Shown one piece after another: positions 11,723 through 18,604 of a DNA stretch of 64,000 bases (the stretch's first letter is position 1; every line of letters begins with the position of its first letter). Source of the DNA: SLRI01 sp964460465. GTDB lineage: Bacteria; Pseudomonadota; Alphaproteobacteria; Geminicoccales; Geminicoccaceae. The notes beneath the pieces were generated by a model, which was not told the origin of the DNA, made no database searches, and saw nothing but the letters and a program-made list of their open reading frames with translations. The translations under genes were made by a program, and so were the position numbers. Where the stretch lies: assembly GCA_964460465.1 (NCBI GenBank), contig CAYWSB010000003.1:60122-124121 (forward strand). Direction: 5' to 3'.

Positions 11723-11827
11723 CCGTCCGGCGGGCGCCGATCGCCCCGACGGCGGCGATCCGGACTGGACAGGTGCGCCCATCCGTGGCGCCATGCGGTG
11801 GTCGTCCAGCCAGGAGAGACGTGCGCC

Positions 11828-13780
11828 GTGCCCGCCACCCGTCCGAGCCGCCCGCATGGCGGCTGGCCGTCGCCGATCGGCCCCGAGACCGTCACCCGCC
11901 AGCAGAACCGGCTGGGCCAGCTGGCGCTCGACGGCGACCGGCTGCTGCTCTTGGAGGGCCGGCCGGACGAGGCCGGCCGGGTGACCCTGCTGCGGCTCGA
12001 CCCCCGCGCCCCGCAGCACGCCCTCGAGCGCACCCCGGCGCCGGTCGACGTCCGCACCCGGCTGCACGAGTATGGCGGTGCCTGCCTGGCGGCGGCGGAG
12101 GGCGTGATCGTCCTGGTCGACGACCGGGACCAGCGCCTCTGGCGGCTCGATCCCGACGGCGGCAGCCGGCCGGTCAGCCCGGCGGCCGAGGGCCGGCTGC
12201 GCTTCGCCGAGCCGCTGATCGACCGGCGGCGCGACCGGGTCATCGCCGTCGTCGAGGACCACACCCGGCCGGGCGAGCCCGAGAACCGGCTGGCCGCCCT
12301 GCCGCTCGCCGGCGGCGGCCCGGTCACCCTCGCCGCCGGCCACGACTTCTTCGCCTATCCGCGCCTCTCGCCCGACGGCCGCAGGCTCGCCTGGCTGGTC
12401 TGGGACCACCCGGACATGCCCTGGGACGCGACCCGGCTGATGACGGCCGGGATCGCCCCGGACGGCAGCCTCGAGGACCGCCGCTGCATCGCCGGTGCGG
12501 CCGGCGACGAGGCGGTGCTGCAGCCCGAGTTCCTGCCCGACGGCCGGCTCGCCTGGCTGTCCGACCGGACCGGCTACTGGAACCTCTGGGCCGAGGGCGG
12601 CAGCGCGCCGCTGGTCGCCCTGGATCGCGACATGGGCGGTGCCCTGTGGCAGGTCGGCAGCCGCTGGTGGACGCCGCTCGCTGCCGATCGGGCCCTCGCC
12701 AGCGTCGCCGAGAACGGCTTCGAGCAGCTCGCCGTGCTCGACCTCGCGGCCGGCACCGCCACACCGCTGGACCTGCCCTTCGCCGCCTTCGGCGAGCTTC
12801 TGGCGGCAGGGGGGACCGCCTTTTGCCGGGCGGCGGCGGTCGACCGGCCGGCCGCGGTGATCGCCGTCGACCTCGCGACCGGGGCGCACCGGATGCTGCG
12901 CAGCGCCGGGCCGCTGGACCTCGATCCCGACTGGATCTCGAGGCCGCGACCGATCCGCTTCCCGAGCCGGGGCGGGCGGACCGCGCACGCCTTTCACTAC
13001 CCGCCGACCCATCCGGCGGTGGGCGGACCGCCCGGCGAGCGCCCGCCGCTGATCGTCAAGAGCCACGGCGGGCCCACGGGCGCGGCCTCGCCGGCGCTCA
13101 AGCTCGGCTACCAGTTCTGGACCAGCCGCGGTTTCGCCGTGGTCGACGTCGACTATGCCGGCAGCAGCGGCTACGGCCGCGCCTACCGTCGCGCCCTCGA
13201 CGGCCAGTGGGGCATCGCCGACGTCGAGGACTGCATCGCCGCGGCCGAGCACCTCGTGGCCCAGGGCCTGGCCGACCCCGACCGGCTGGTGATCAGCGGC
13301 GGCAGCGCCGGCGGCTTCACCACGCTGGCGGCGCTGACCTTCCACGACTGCTTCAAGGCCGGCTGCTCGGCCTACGGCATCGGCGATCTCGAGGCGCTGA
13401 TGCGCACCACGCACAAGTTCGAGGCCCGCTACCTCGACCGGCTGATCGGCCCGTGGCCGGCGGCGGCCGAGCGCTACCGGGCGCGCTCGCCCATCCACCA
13501 CGTCGACCGGCTCGCCTGCCCGCTGATCCTCTTCCAGGGCCTCGAGGACAAGGTGGTGCCGCCGGCGCAGAGCGAGGCGATGCGCGACGCGCTGCGCGCC
13601 AAGGGGCTGCCCGTCGCCTACCTGGCCTTTCCCGGCGAAGGCCACGGCTTTCGCGCCGCGGCGACGCAGCAGGTGGTGCTCCTGGCCGAGTACGCCTTCT
13701 ACTGCCGCGTCTTCGGCATCGTGCCGGCCGACGAGCTGCCGCCGCTCGAGATCGACAACCTGCCGGCCTCGGCCGGCTGA
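11828..13780 (+). CDS. S9 family serine peptidase (dipeptidyl-aminopeptidase/acylaminoacyl-peptidase type)
   Basis: The 650-residue protein combines an N-terminal beta-propeller (repeats such as LSPDGRRLAWLVWDHP and FLPDGRLAWLSDRTGYWN) with a C-terminal alpha/beta hydrolase domain. The nucleophile is Ser493 in ISGGSAGGFTT. The Asp is in GLEDKVVPPAQ and the His in GEGHGFR, in the right order for a prolyl-oligopeptidase triad. No signal peptide is visible, so a cytoplasmic peptidase that trims short peptides is likely. GTG 11828 is chosen as start because AGGAGA lies 10 bases upstream; an ATG-like reading further upstream lacks this. No partner genes are adjacent. Confidence 0.9.
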   Translation: MPATRPSRPHGGWPSPIGPETVTRQQNRLGQLALDGDRLLLLEGRPDEAGRVTLLRLDPRAPQHALERTPAPVDVRTRLHEYGGACLAAAEGVIVLVDDRDQRLWRLDPDGGSRPVSPAAEGRLRFAEPLIDRRRDRVIAVVEDHTRPGEPENRLAALPLAGGGPVTLAAGHDFFAYPRLSPDGRRLAWLVWDHPDMPWDATRLMTAGIAPDGSLEDRRCIAGAAGDEAVLQPEFLPDGRLAWLSDRTGYWNLWAEGGSAPLVALDRDMGGALWQVGSRWWTPLAADRALASVAENGFEQLAVLDLAAGTATPLDLPFAAFGELLAAGGTAFCRAAAVDRPAAVIAVDLATGAHRMLRSAGPLDLDPDWISRPRPIRFPSRGGRTAHAFHYPPTHPAVGGPPGERPPLIVKSHGGPTGAASPALKLGYQFWTSRGFAVVDVDYAGSSGYGRAYRRALDGQWGIADVEDCIAAAEHLVAQGLADPDRLVISGGSAGGFTTLAALTFHDCFKAGCSAYGIGDLEALMRTTHKFEARYLDRLIGPWPAAAERYRARSPIHHVDRLACPLILFQGLEDKVVPPAQSEAMRDALRAKGLPVAYLAFPGEGHGFRAAATQQVVLLAEYAFYCRVFGIVPADELPPLEIDNLPASAG

Positions 13781-13852
13781 CGGAACACCAGACCGGCCGG
13801 TGGCGCCGTCGAGCCGGCCGGACCCTTCGGCGCAACGCGGTCGAAGGCGTCG

Positions 13853-13957
13853 TCAGGCCGGGCACCAGCACCCGTAGCAGGCGTCGGTACACGACTTGCC
13901 GGGCGCGCTCGCCGTGGCACGAAAGGCCGCGAGGCAGGCCGCCCAGCATCCCGCCAT
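13853..13957 (-). CDS. Possible Cys-rich micro-protein, 34 residues
   Basis: A short reading frame starts 12 bases after the stop of the ABM monooxygenase gene on the same strand. The peptide opens MAGCWAACLAAFRATASAPG and ends KSCTDACYGCWCPA, giving six cysteines in 34 residues, four of them in a CxxxCxxCxC run at the C-terminus. I do not recognise a family. The spacing would suit translational coupling, but there is no purine-rich ribosome site before its ATG, and random short frames are common at this GC content. If real it could be a metal-binding or disulfide-rich peptide, or a modified-peptide precursor. This is a hypothesis only. Confidence 0.3.
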   Translation of the reverse strand: MAGCWAACLAAFRATASAPGKSCTDACYGCWCPA

Positions 13958-13969
13958 GCGGCGGGGAGA

Positions 13970-14284
13970 TCAGGCCGGCGAGAGGACGTGGATGGTGCGC
14001 TCGGCCACGAGATCCTTCACCCGCTCGCCATAGGCCTGCATGTGCGGGGCCACGGCATGCGCCTGCAAGGCCGCCAGGCTCGCCCATTTCTCCACGACGA
14101 CGAAGGTGTCGGGCCCGAATGCCGCCTGGATCGGCCCCGCCCCCTCGGTGTCCACCGTCGCCACGTACTCGATGCAGCCGTCCTCCGCATGCACGGCAGG
14201 CACGTTCGCCTGGAACGCCGCCAGCAGCTCCTGCCGCCTGCCCGGCTTCGCCTTGATCACCGCCAGCACATGAACCGGCTTCAT
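13970..14284 (-). CDS. Antibiotic biosynthesis monooxygenase (ABM) domain protein
   Basis: The protein has 104 residues, the length of single-domain ABM/YgiN-type proteins, with the pattern VHVLAVIKAKPGRRQELLAA at the N-terminus and FVVVEKWASLAALQAHAVAP in the middle. Such proteins form ferredoxin-like dimers that oxidise quinols or other aromatic substrates, or act as quinone or heme partners. The substrate here is not inferable. The start is well supported: a GGGGGAGG sits 6-7 bases before the ATG. The Cys-rich micro-ORF follows at 12 bases. The gene lies beside a decayed insertion-sequence region but is itself intact. Confidence 0.85.
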   Translation of the reverse strand: MKPVHVLAVIKAKPGRRQELLAAFQANVPAVHAEDGCIEYVATVDTEGAGPIQAAFGPDTFVVVEKWASLAALQAHAVAPHMQAYGERVKDLVAERTIHVLSPA

Positions 14285-15120
14285 GACACCTCCCCCTGCT
14301 CGCCGGGCCGGCACCGGGCGACCCGCTCCGGCCCTACCTACCGGGCGCGACCCGGCCGGTCCAGGGGCCGCTGCCGCCGGGCCGGGAGCGGGCAGGCGAG
14401 CCGCGTCGCCCGGCGTGGCCGGCTTCGGCCGGCGTGCCGGACGCGGTGGCGACCGGCGGCCCGCGACGTCCGAGGGTGACCGAGGCCGTCGGGGAGCCGG
14501 GGCCGCCGACCGGCGCTGCATCGAGCGTGAACCGGAGCATGGCCCGCGAGCGACGCCGACTTCGGCGAGGATGGAAAACGCTGGACGACGTCGTGGCAGG
14601 GATCGACGCGGCGAAGGCCGGGTCGGCCGTGCGGGCCCGGCCGAGCGGCCGGACGTTCGCGGTGGCTCGGGACGCAACGGGGATCGATACCCTCGTCGAG
14701 CGGCTCCGACCGCTCGCACCGGCGATCGTCACGGTCGACGCTGCGGGCGGCCGCGAAAGCGTGGTGGCAGCCGGCCTCGGTGCCGCGGGCCTGCCGGTCC
14801 CGATGGCCGATCCCGCTCAGCTTCGGGCTCCTGCCCGGGCACTCGGCAAGCGGGCGAAGACGGATCCCGCCGATGCGGCGGTGATCGCCGGGCTCGCGGC
14901 AGGCATGCGGCCGACGCTGCGGCCCCTGGCCGGTGCCGAGACCGCGGCCCTGGCCGATCGGATCGCACGGCACGCGCTCGAGTGGGCCGCCGGATCAGCC
15001 CGATGACCATCTCCGAGGGACAGTGCGAGAAGCGGGCGTCGAAACGGAACAAGGGCATCCGGCGTCGCGAGAGGGCGGTCCAGCCGGAGCCGGCCGAGAT
15101 CCATGAAGACACCGTCTAGC

Positions 15121-15149
15121 TGTGGTTTCCGGGCGGGTTGCTCACCCGG
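15121..15149 (+). repeat. Left terminal inverted repeat of the IS481-type element
   Basis: It begins TGTGGTTTCCGGGCGGGTTG. Twenty-one of 29 positions match the reverse complement of 16126-16154, including an unbroken run of nine (GCGGGTTG plus its neighbour). It sits between a CTAG target site and the transposase ribosome site. Confidence 0.88.
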
Positions 15150-15207
15150 GTTGATCGCGGTCAGTTGGTTGGTGCCAGCCGTCCAACTGCCTGTGGAGGA
15201 GCCCCGG

Positions 15208-16133
15208 ATGAGCGCCCATAAGAATGCGCGGATGACGCCGCTCGATCGAGCGGTGATGGTGCGTCGGATCGAGGTCGAAGGCTGGACGGCGCGGGCCGTC
15301 GCCGATGCCTTCGCGGTGAGCGAGCGGACCGTTCGCAAGTGGCTGGCGCCCTACCGTGCCGAGGGCCCGGCCGGCCTCGCGGATCGCTCCAGCCGGGCGC
15401 GGCACGTCGCCAACAAGCTCGCCGCCCTTGGGTGGCGATGATCCTGCGCCTGCGCACGTATCGTTTGACGGCGGCCGAGATCGCGGCACGGCTGGACTTG
15501 GCGCGGACGACCGTCGCCGGACACTTGCGGTCGGCTGGTCTCGGCCGTCTCGCGGCCCTCGATCCCAAGCCTGCCGTCGTCCGCCATCAACGTGAACGCC
15601 CGGGCGAGCTCTTGCATCTCGACGTCAAGAAGCTGGCCCGCTTCGAGCGTGTCGGGCACCGCATCACCGGTAGCCGCCGCGGCCAAAGCAGCGGCGCCGG
15701 CTGGGACTTCGTCCACGTCGCCGTCGACGACGCCTCCAGGCTCGCCTATGTCGAGGTTCTTCAAGACGAGCGCCGCACATCGACGACCGGCTTTCTGGTC
15801 CGGGCGCGCCGCTGGTTCCGCAGCCATGGCATCCGAGTGGCGCGCATCATGACCGATAACGGCTCCGGCGACGTCGCTAAGCTCTTCGCCAAGGCGTGCC
15901 GGCTGCCCAGGCTCCGACACCTTCGCACCAGGCCCTACACGCCGAAGACCAATGGCAAAGCCGAGCGCTTCATCCAGACACTGCGGCGCGAGTGGGCCTA
16001 TGCGCTGCCCCATCGCAACGCCGATAGCCGTGCCGCGCAGCTGCCCAGGTGGCTCGAGTTCTACAACGAGAAGCGACCGCATGCTGGCCTCGGCGGCCGC
16101 ATCCCGGCTACCTTCCTTGCGCCAGCCACCTGA
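15208..16133 (+). pseudogene. IS481-family transposase with one frameshift
   Basis: The gene starts at ATG 15208, with GGAGGA 7 bases upstream. The first frame gives MSAHKNARMTPLDRAVMVRR and a helix-turn-helix (VADAFAVSERTVRKWLAPYR). It reaches a TGA at 15439 after RSSRARHVANKLAALG. The rest of the protein continues in the -1 frame (from about WVAMILRLR) with a second HTH and an rve-type DDE core: LLHLDVKKL, MTDNGSGD and YTPKTNGKAERFIQTLRREW. Joined, the product is about 308 residues, normal for the family, and all DDE residues are present. The change at about 15400-15435 fits one lost base. I see no A-rich slippery heptamer that would suggest programmed frameshifting. Confidence 0.87.
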
Positions 16134-16154
16134 ACAACCCGCTCAGAGATCACA
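16126..16154 (-). repeat. Right terminal inverted repeat of the IS481-type element
   Basis: Read inward on the minus strand it begins TGTGATCTCTGAGCGGGTTG. It contains the transposase stop codon (16131-16133) and is followed directly by the second CTAG copy. Confidence 0.88.
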
Positions 16155-16700
16155 ACTAGGCGGTCCGTGGCTGGCCCCGTGGTGCGTGAACGCGGACCTC
16201 GTGGTCTCGCTGCCCGGCGTCGGCCCGGCGATCTCGCCAACGCTCGTCGCCGAGCTCCCCAGGCTCGGCACGCTCGACCGCCGCCAGGTCGCGGCCCCTT
16301 GCGGCGCCGCAGTGACCGCGCAGCTCCACGCGGCGTCGACCTGGCCCAGCCGACCCGCCGATCCACCCCATGGCGGGGCAGGGAGCGCAGCAGCGGCGAC
16401 CGGGGCACGCGGCACGCCGTGGTCTTCATGGGGGCCAGGATCGCCGCCAAGCACAGCCCGATCCGCGAGGCCTGCCACGGGCGCCTGGTCGCTGCCGGAA
16501 AGCGGACGATGATCGCTCTCGTCGCCTGCGCCCGCATGCTGCGCACCAGCCGCAACGCGATCGGCGGGGACCAGAAGGCGTGGCGACCCGCTTGACGCCC
16601 GAGACGGTCGCTCCCCGGCGCGCCCGTGCGACGGAGGCGGCCCGGGGTTCGGCGAGGCCGGTCTTGCCGGGGGCTCGCCCGGCGGGGCTTTCCCGGCGAG

Positions 16701-16740
16701 GCGGCACCGGGCCGGGCGAAGCGGCGCCGGGCCGGGCGAC
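16701..16740 (+). repeat. Two tandem 20-bp GC-rich units
   Basis: Units at 16701-16720 and 16721-16740 (GCGGCACCGGGCCGGGCGAA and a copy with two changes) lie in the roughly 270-base gap between the IS110 remnant and fliW. Nothing else is recognisable in that gap (16596-16866), which is all G/C-rich low-complexity sequence. Confidence 0.7.
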
Positions 16741-16866
16741 AGCGCCAGGCGGCAACGGGCGGTCCGGCGCCCTGCAGGCCGGCCTCGGCCGTCCTTGCCG
16801 CCGGATTCGCGGCCGGGCGAGCTCCGGCGCTGGCCGGGCCGCCGCCGGCGGGTCGTCGCGCCGCCG

Positions 16867-17379
16867 TCAGGCGGTGGCCAGCCGATGGCGGAGCGGGTAG
16901 CTCGGGTCGCCGAGGACGACCTGGGCACCCACCTTGCGGCGCACGTCGACGAAGACCGGTGCCCGGAGATTGAGGAACGTCTCGATGCCCGAGGCCCCGG
17001 GTGCCAGGGTGACGATCGCCAGGATCAGCAGCTCGCCGGGCTCGATGTCGAGCATCCGCGCCACCTCCGCGATGTCGCTCGGGCGCAGGACCGGCATGTC
17101 CATGGGCAGCGGCAGGGTGATGAAGCCGATGTCGGGGGCATCGATCGCCTGCAGCAGCATCAGCTCGCTCTCCAGGCCGGGCAGGGGCTCGAGCTGGAAG
17201 GTCTCCACGCTCGGAAAGCCCGGCAGCCCGCCGCGGAACCGGATCTGCCTTCCGGGGTCGAGCGGCATCTCGCCGAACCGGGTCGTGAGGGTCCCGCCCA
17301 CTGCGGGGTCGTCACCCGCGGCTGGCGGCGTGCCGAGCGCGGCCGGCGGCGATTTTGCGGCGGGTCCAACACCGTCCAT
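16867..17379 (-). CDS. fliW: Flagellar assembly factor FliW
   Basis: The 170-residue protein matches FliW: IRFRGGLPGFPSVETFQL, then ELMLLQAIDAPDIGFITLPL and later LDIEPGELLILAIVTLAPG. FliW binds newly made flagellin and also the allosteric site of CsrA, which releases CsrA repression of flagellin translation. About 35 N-terminal residues (Ala/Pro/Gly-rich) precede the usual FliW start, so translation could begin later, near TTRFGEMPLD. No csrA, flagellin or other flagellar gene is in the window, so this is an orphan copy. It sits next to the IS remnants. FliW is uncommon in alphaproteobacteria, where FlaF/FlbT usually control flagellin, so the placement is notable. Confidence 0.88.
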   Translation of the reverse strand: MDGVGPAAKSPPAALGTPPAAGDDPAVGGTLTTRFGEMPLDPGRQIRFRGGLPGFPSVETFQLEPLPGLESELMLLQAIDAPDIGFITLPLPMDMPVLRPSDIAEVARMLDIEPGELLILAIVTLAPGASGIETFLNLRAPVFVDVRRKVGAQVVLGDPSYPLRHRLATA

Positions 17380-17486
17380 GGGGGTCTCCAGTTGCCAAGG
17401 GCCCGTTGCGTCGGCCCCGACCTTACCCCGGCAGGCCTAATTTTCGGTTAACGGGTGGCGACGCCGATGTCGTCCGGCGGCGCCGG

Positions 17487-18527
17487 TCAGGCCGACCCAG
17501 GGTCGCCGGGCACGGGAGCGTCGGCGCGGATCAGCCGCTCGGCCTTGAGCTCGGCCCAGAAGGCCGCCGGGATCGGCGCCCGGCAATGGGCGAGGTTGGC
17601 CTCGACATGCGCCGGGGTGAAGCCGCCCGGGATGACCGACGTCACCACCGGGTGGGCGAGCGGGAACTGCAGGGCGGCGGCCGGCAGGGCCACGCCGTGC
17701 CGGGCGCAGACCGCCTCGATCCGGCGCACCTTGTCGAGCACCGCAGGCTCGGCGTCGGCATAGTTGTACTTGGCACCCGGCACCGCGCCGGTGGCGGTGA
17801 TGCCGGAGCTGAACACCCCGCCGACGACGATGCTAACGTCGCGCCGCGCACAATAGGGCAGCTCGGTCTCCAGCGTGTCGTGCTCCATCAGCGTGTAGCG
17901 CAGGGCGAGGAGGAAGAAGTCGAGATCGACCAGGTCGAGGAAGCGCGGCATCAGCCCGAGCTCGTTGATGCCGGCGCCGATGCCCTTGATCAGGCCCGCC
18001 GCCTTGAGCTCGTCGAGGGCGCGCCAGCCCGAGGTGGCGAGCTGGCCCAGATAGGCCTGCACCTTGGCCTCGACCCCGTGATGCCAGAAATCGAGATCGT
18101 GGATGACCAGGAGGTCGATCCGGTTCATGCCGAGGCGCTGCAGGCTGTCCTCGCAGGCCCGCATGATGCCATCGTAGCTGTAGTCGAAGACGTGGTCGAA
18201 ATGCAGCCCGCCGGCCCAGAAGCCGGTCTCGAACCGGTCGGGGTGGGGGGGTGCCTTGAGGATGCGGCCGACCTTGGTGGAGAGCACCAGCTCGTGCCGC
18301 GGCCGGGTGTAGAGGACGCGGCCGAAGCGGTGCTCGCTCTGCCCCCGCCCGTACCAGGGTGCCGTGTCGAAATAGCGGATCCCGGCCTCCCAGGCGGCGG
18401 CCAGCGTCGCCGCGGCGTCGGCGTCGCTCACCCGGGTGAAGAGCTCGCCCAGGGGCGCCCCGCCGAAGCCCATGGCGGTGAGCTCCACGCCGGACTTGCC
18501 GAGCCTGCGTCGTGCCAGAGGGTCCAT
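17487..18527 (-). CDS. Aldo/keto reductase, D-threo-aldose 1-dehydrogenase-like
   Basis: The 346-residue TIM-barrel protein has the AKR start (RRRLGKSGVELTAMGFGGAP) and the catalytic Asp/Tyr stretch YFDTAPWYGRGQSEHRFG. It also has a later NADPH-loop region HPVVTSVIPGGFTPAHVEAN. The close match is to the group annotated as D-threo-aldose (L-fucose) 1-dehydrogenase or pyridoxal 4-dehydrogenase, which oxidise sugars or pyridoxal with NAD(P). The exact substrate is not settled by sequence. The ATG at 18527 has GGGAGG 6-7 bases upstream. The next gene upstream on the same strand ends 78 bases away, so co-transcription with the acyl-AMP ligase fusion is possible. Confidence 0.87.
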   Translation of the reverse strand: MDPLARRRLGKSGVELTAMGFGGAPLGELFTRVSDADAAATLAAAWEAGIRYFDTAPWYGRGQSEHRFGRVLYTRPRHELVLSTKVGRILKAPPHPDRFETGFWAGGLHFDHVFDYSYDGIMRACEDSLQRLGMNRIDLLVIHDLDFWHHGVEAKVQAYLGQLATSGWRALDELKAAGLIKGIGAGINELGLMPRFLDLVDLDFFLLALRYTLMEHDTLETELPYCARRDVSIVVGGVFSSGITATGAVPGAKYNYADAEPAVLDKVRRIEAVCARHGVALPAAALQFPLAHPVVTSVIPGGFTPAHVEANLAHCRAPIPAAFWAELKAERLIRADAPVPGDPGSA

Positions 18528-18604
18528 GCCCGCCTCCCGTCGTTGCCCGCGTTCGGGCTTAGCGCGCGGGATCGCCCGTGGGAAGGCGGCACCGCCGCAG
18601 GGTG

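Larger units (their letters stand above)
15121..16154 (+). mobile_element. IS481-type insertion sequence, 1,034 bp, inserted in the IS110 remnant
   Basis: The ends are imperfect 29-bp inverted repeats starting TGTG (15121-15149 and 16126-16154, 21 of 29 matching). Directly outside both ends is CTAG (15116-15119 and 16156-16159). The classical IS481 of Bordetella targets NCTAGN and duplicates it; here the CTAG core is on both sides while the outer N bases differ (TCTAGC on the left, ACTAGG on the right). The single transposase gene fills the element and its stop codon lies inside the right repeat. Removing the element and one CTAG joins the two IS110 halves. The ends look intact, but the transposase is frameshifted. 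Confidence 0.88.
14539..16595 (+). pseudogene. IS110-family transposase, decayed and split by an IS481-type insertion
   Basis: Three pieces of one IS110 transposase can be read. 14539-15006 encodes the N-terminal DEDD (RuvC-like) domain: VVAGIDAAKAGSAVRARPSG, then ALGKRAKTDPADAAVIAGLA. After a -1 shift, 15003-15116 continues with MTISEGQCEKRASKRNKGIR, the helical linker. On the far side of the inserted element, 16160-16340 gives DLVVSLPGVGPAISPTLVAE and LGTLDRRQVAA, the Transposase_20 helix-hairpin-helix domain. A further frame change leads to GKRTMIALVACARMLRT up to 16595. At least three frame breaks plus the insertion show it is dead. IS110 elements lack clear terminal repeats, so its ends cannot be set. 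Confidence 0.85.

Noticed and set aside
10394..13645. A 1,083-codon open frame on the minus strand across the acyltransferase and S9 peptidase genes
   Set aside because: It is antisense to two genes with clear family motifs and has a low-complexity Gly/Ala/Arg/Asp-rich translation typical of chance frames in very GC-rich DNA.
15400..15440. Programmed -1 frameshift in the IS481-type transposase
   Set aside because: No slippery heptamer or strong downstream stem is visible and this family normally uses a single frame; a simple base loss is more likely.
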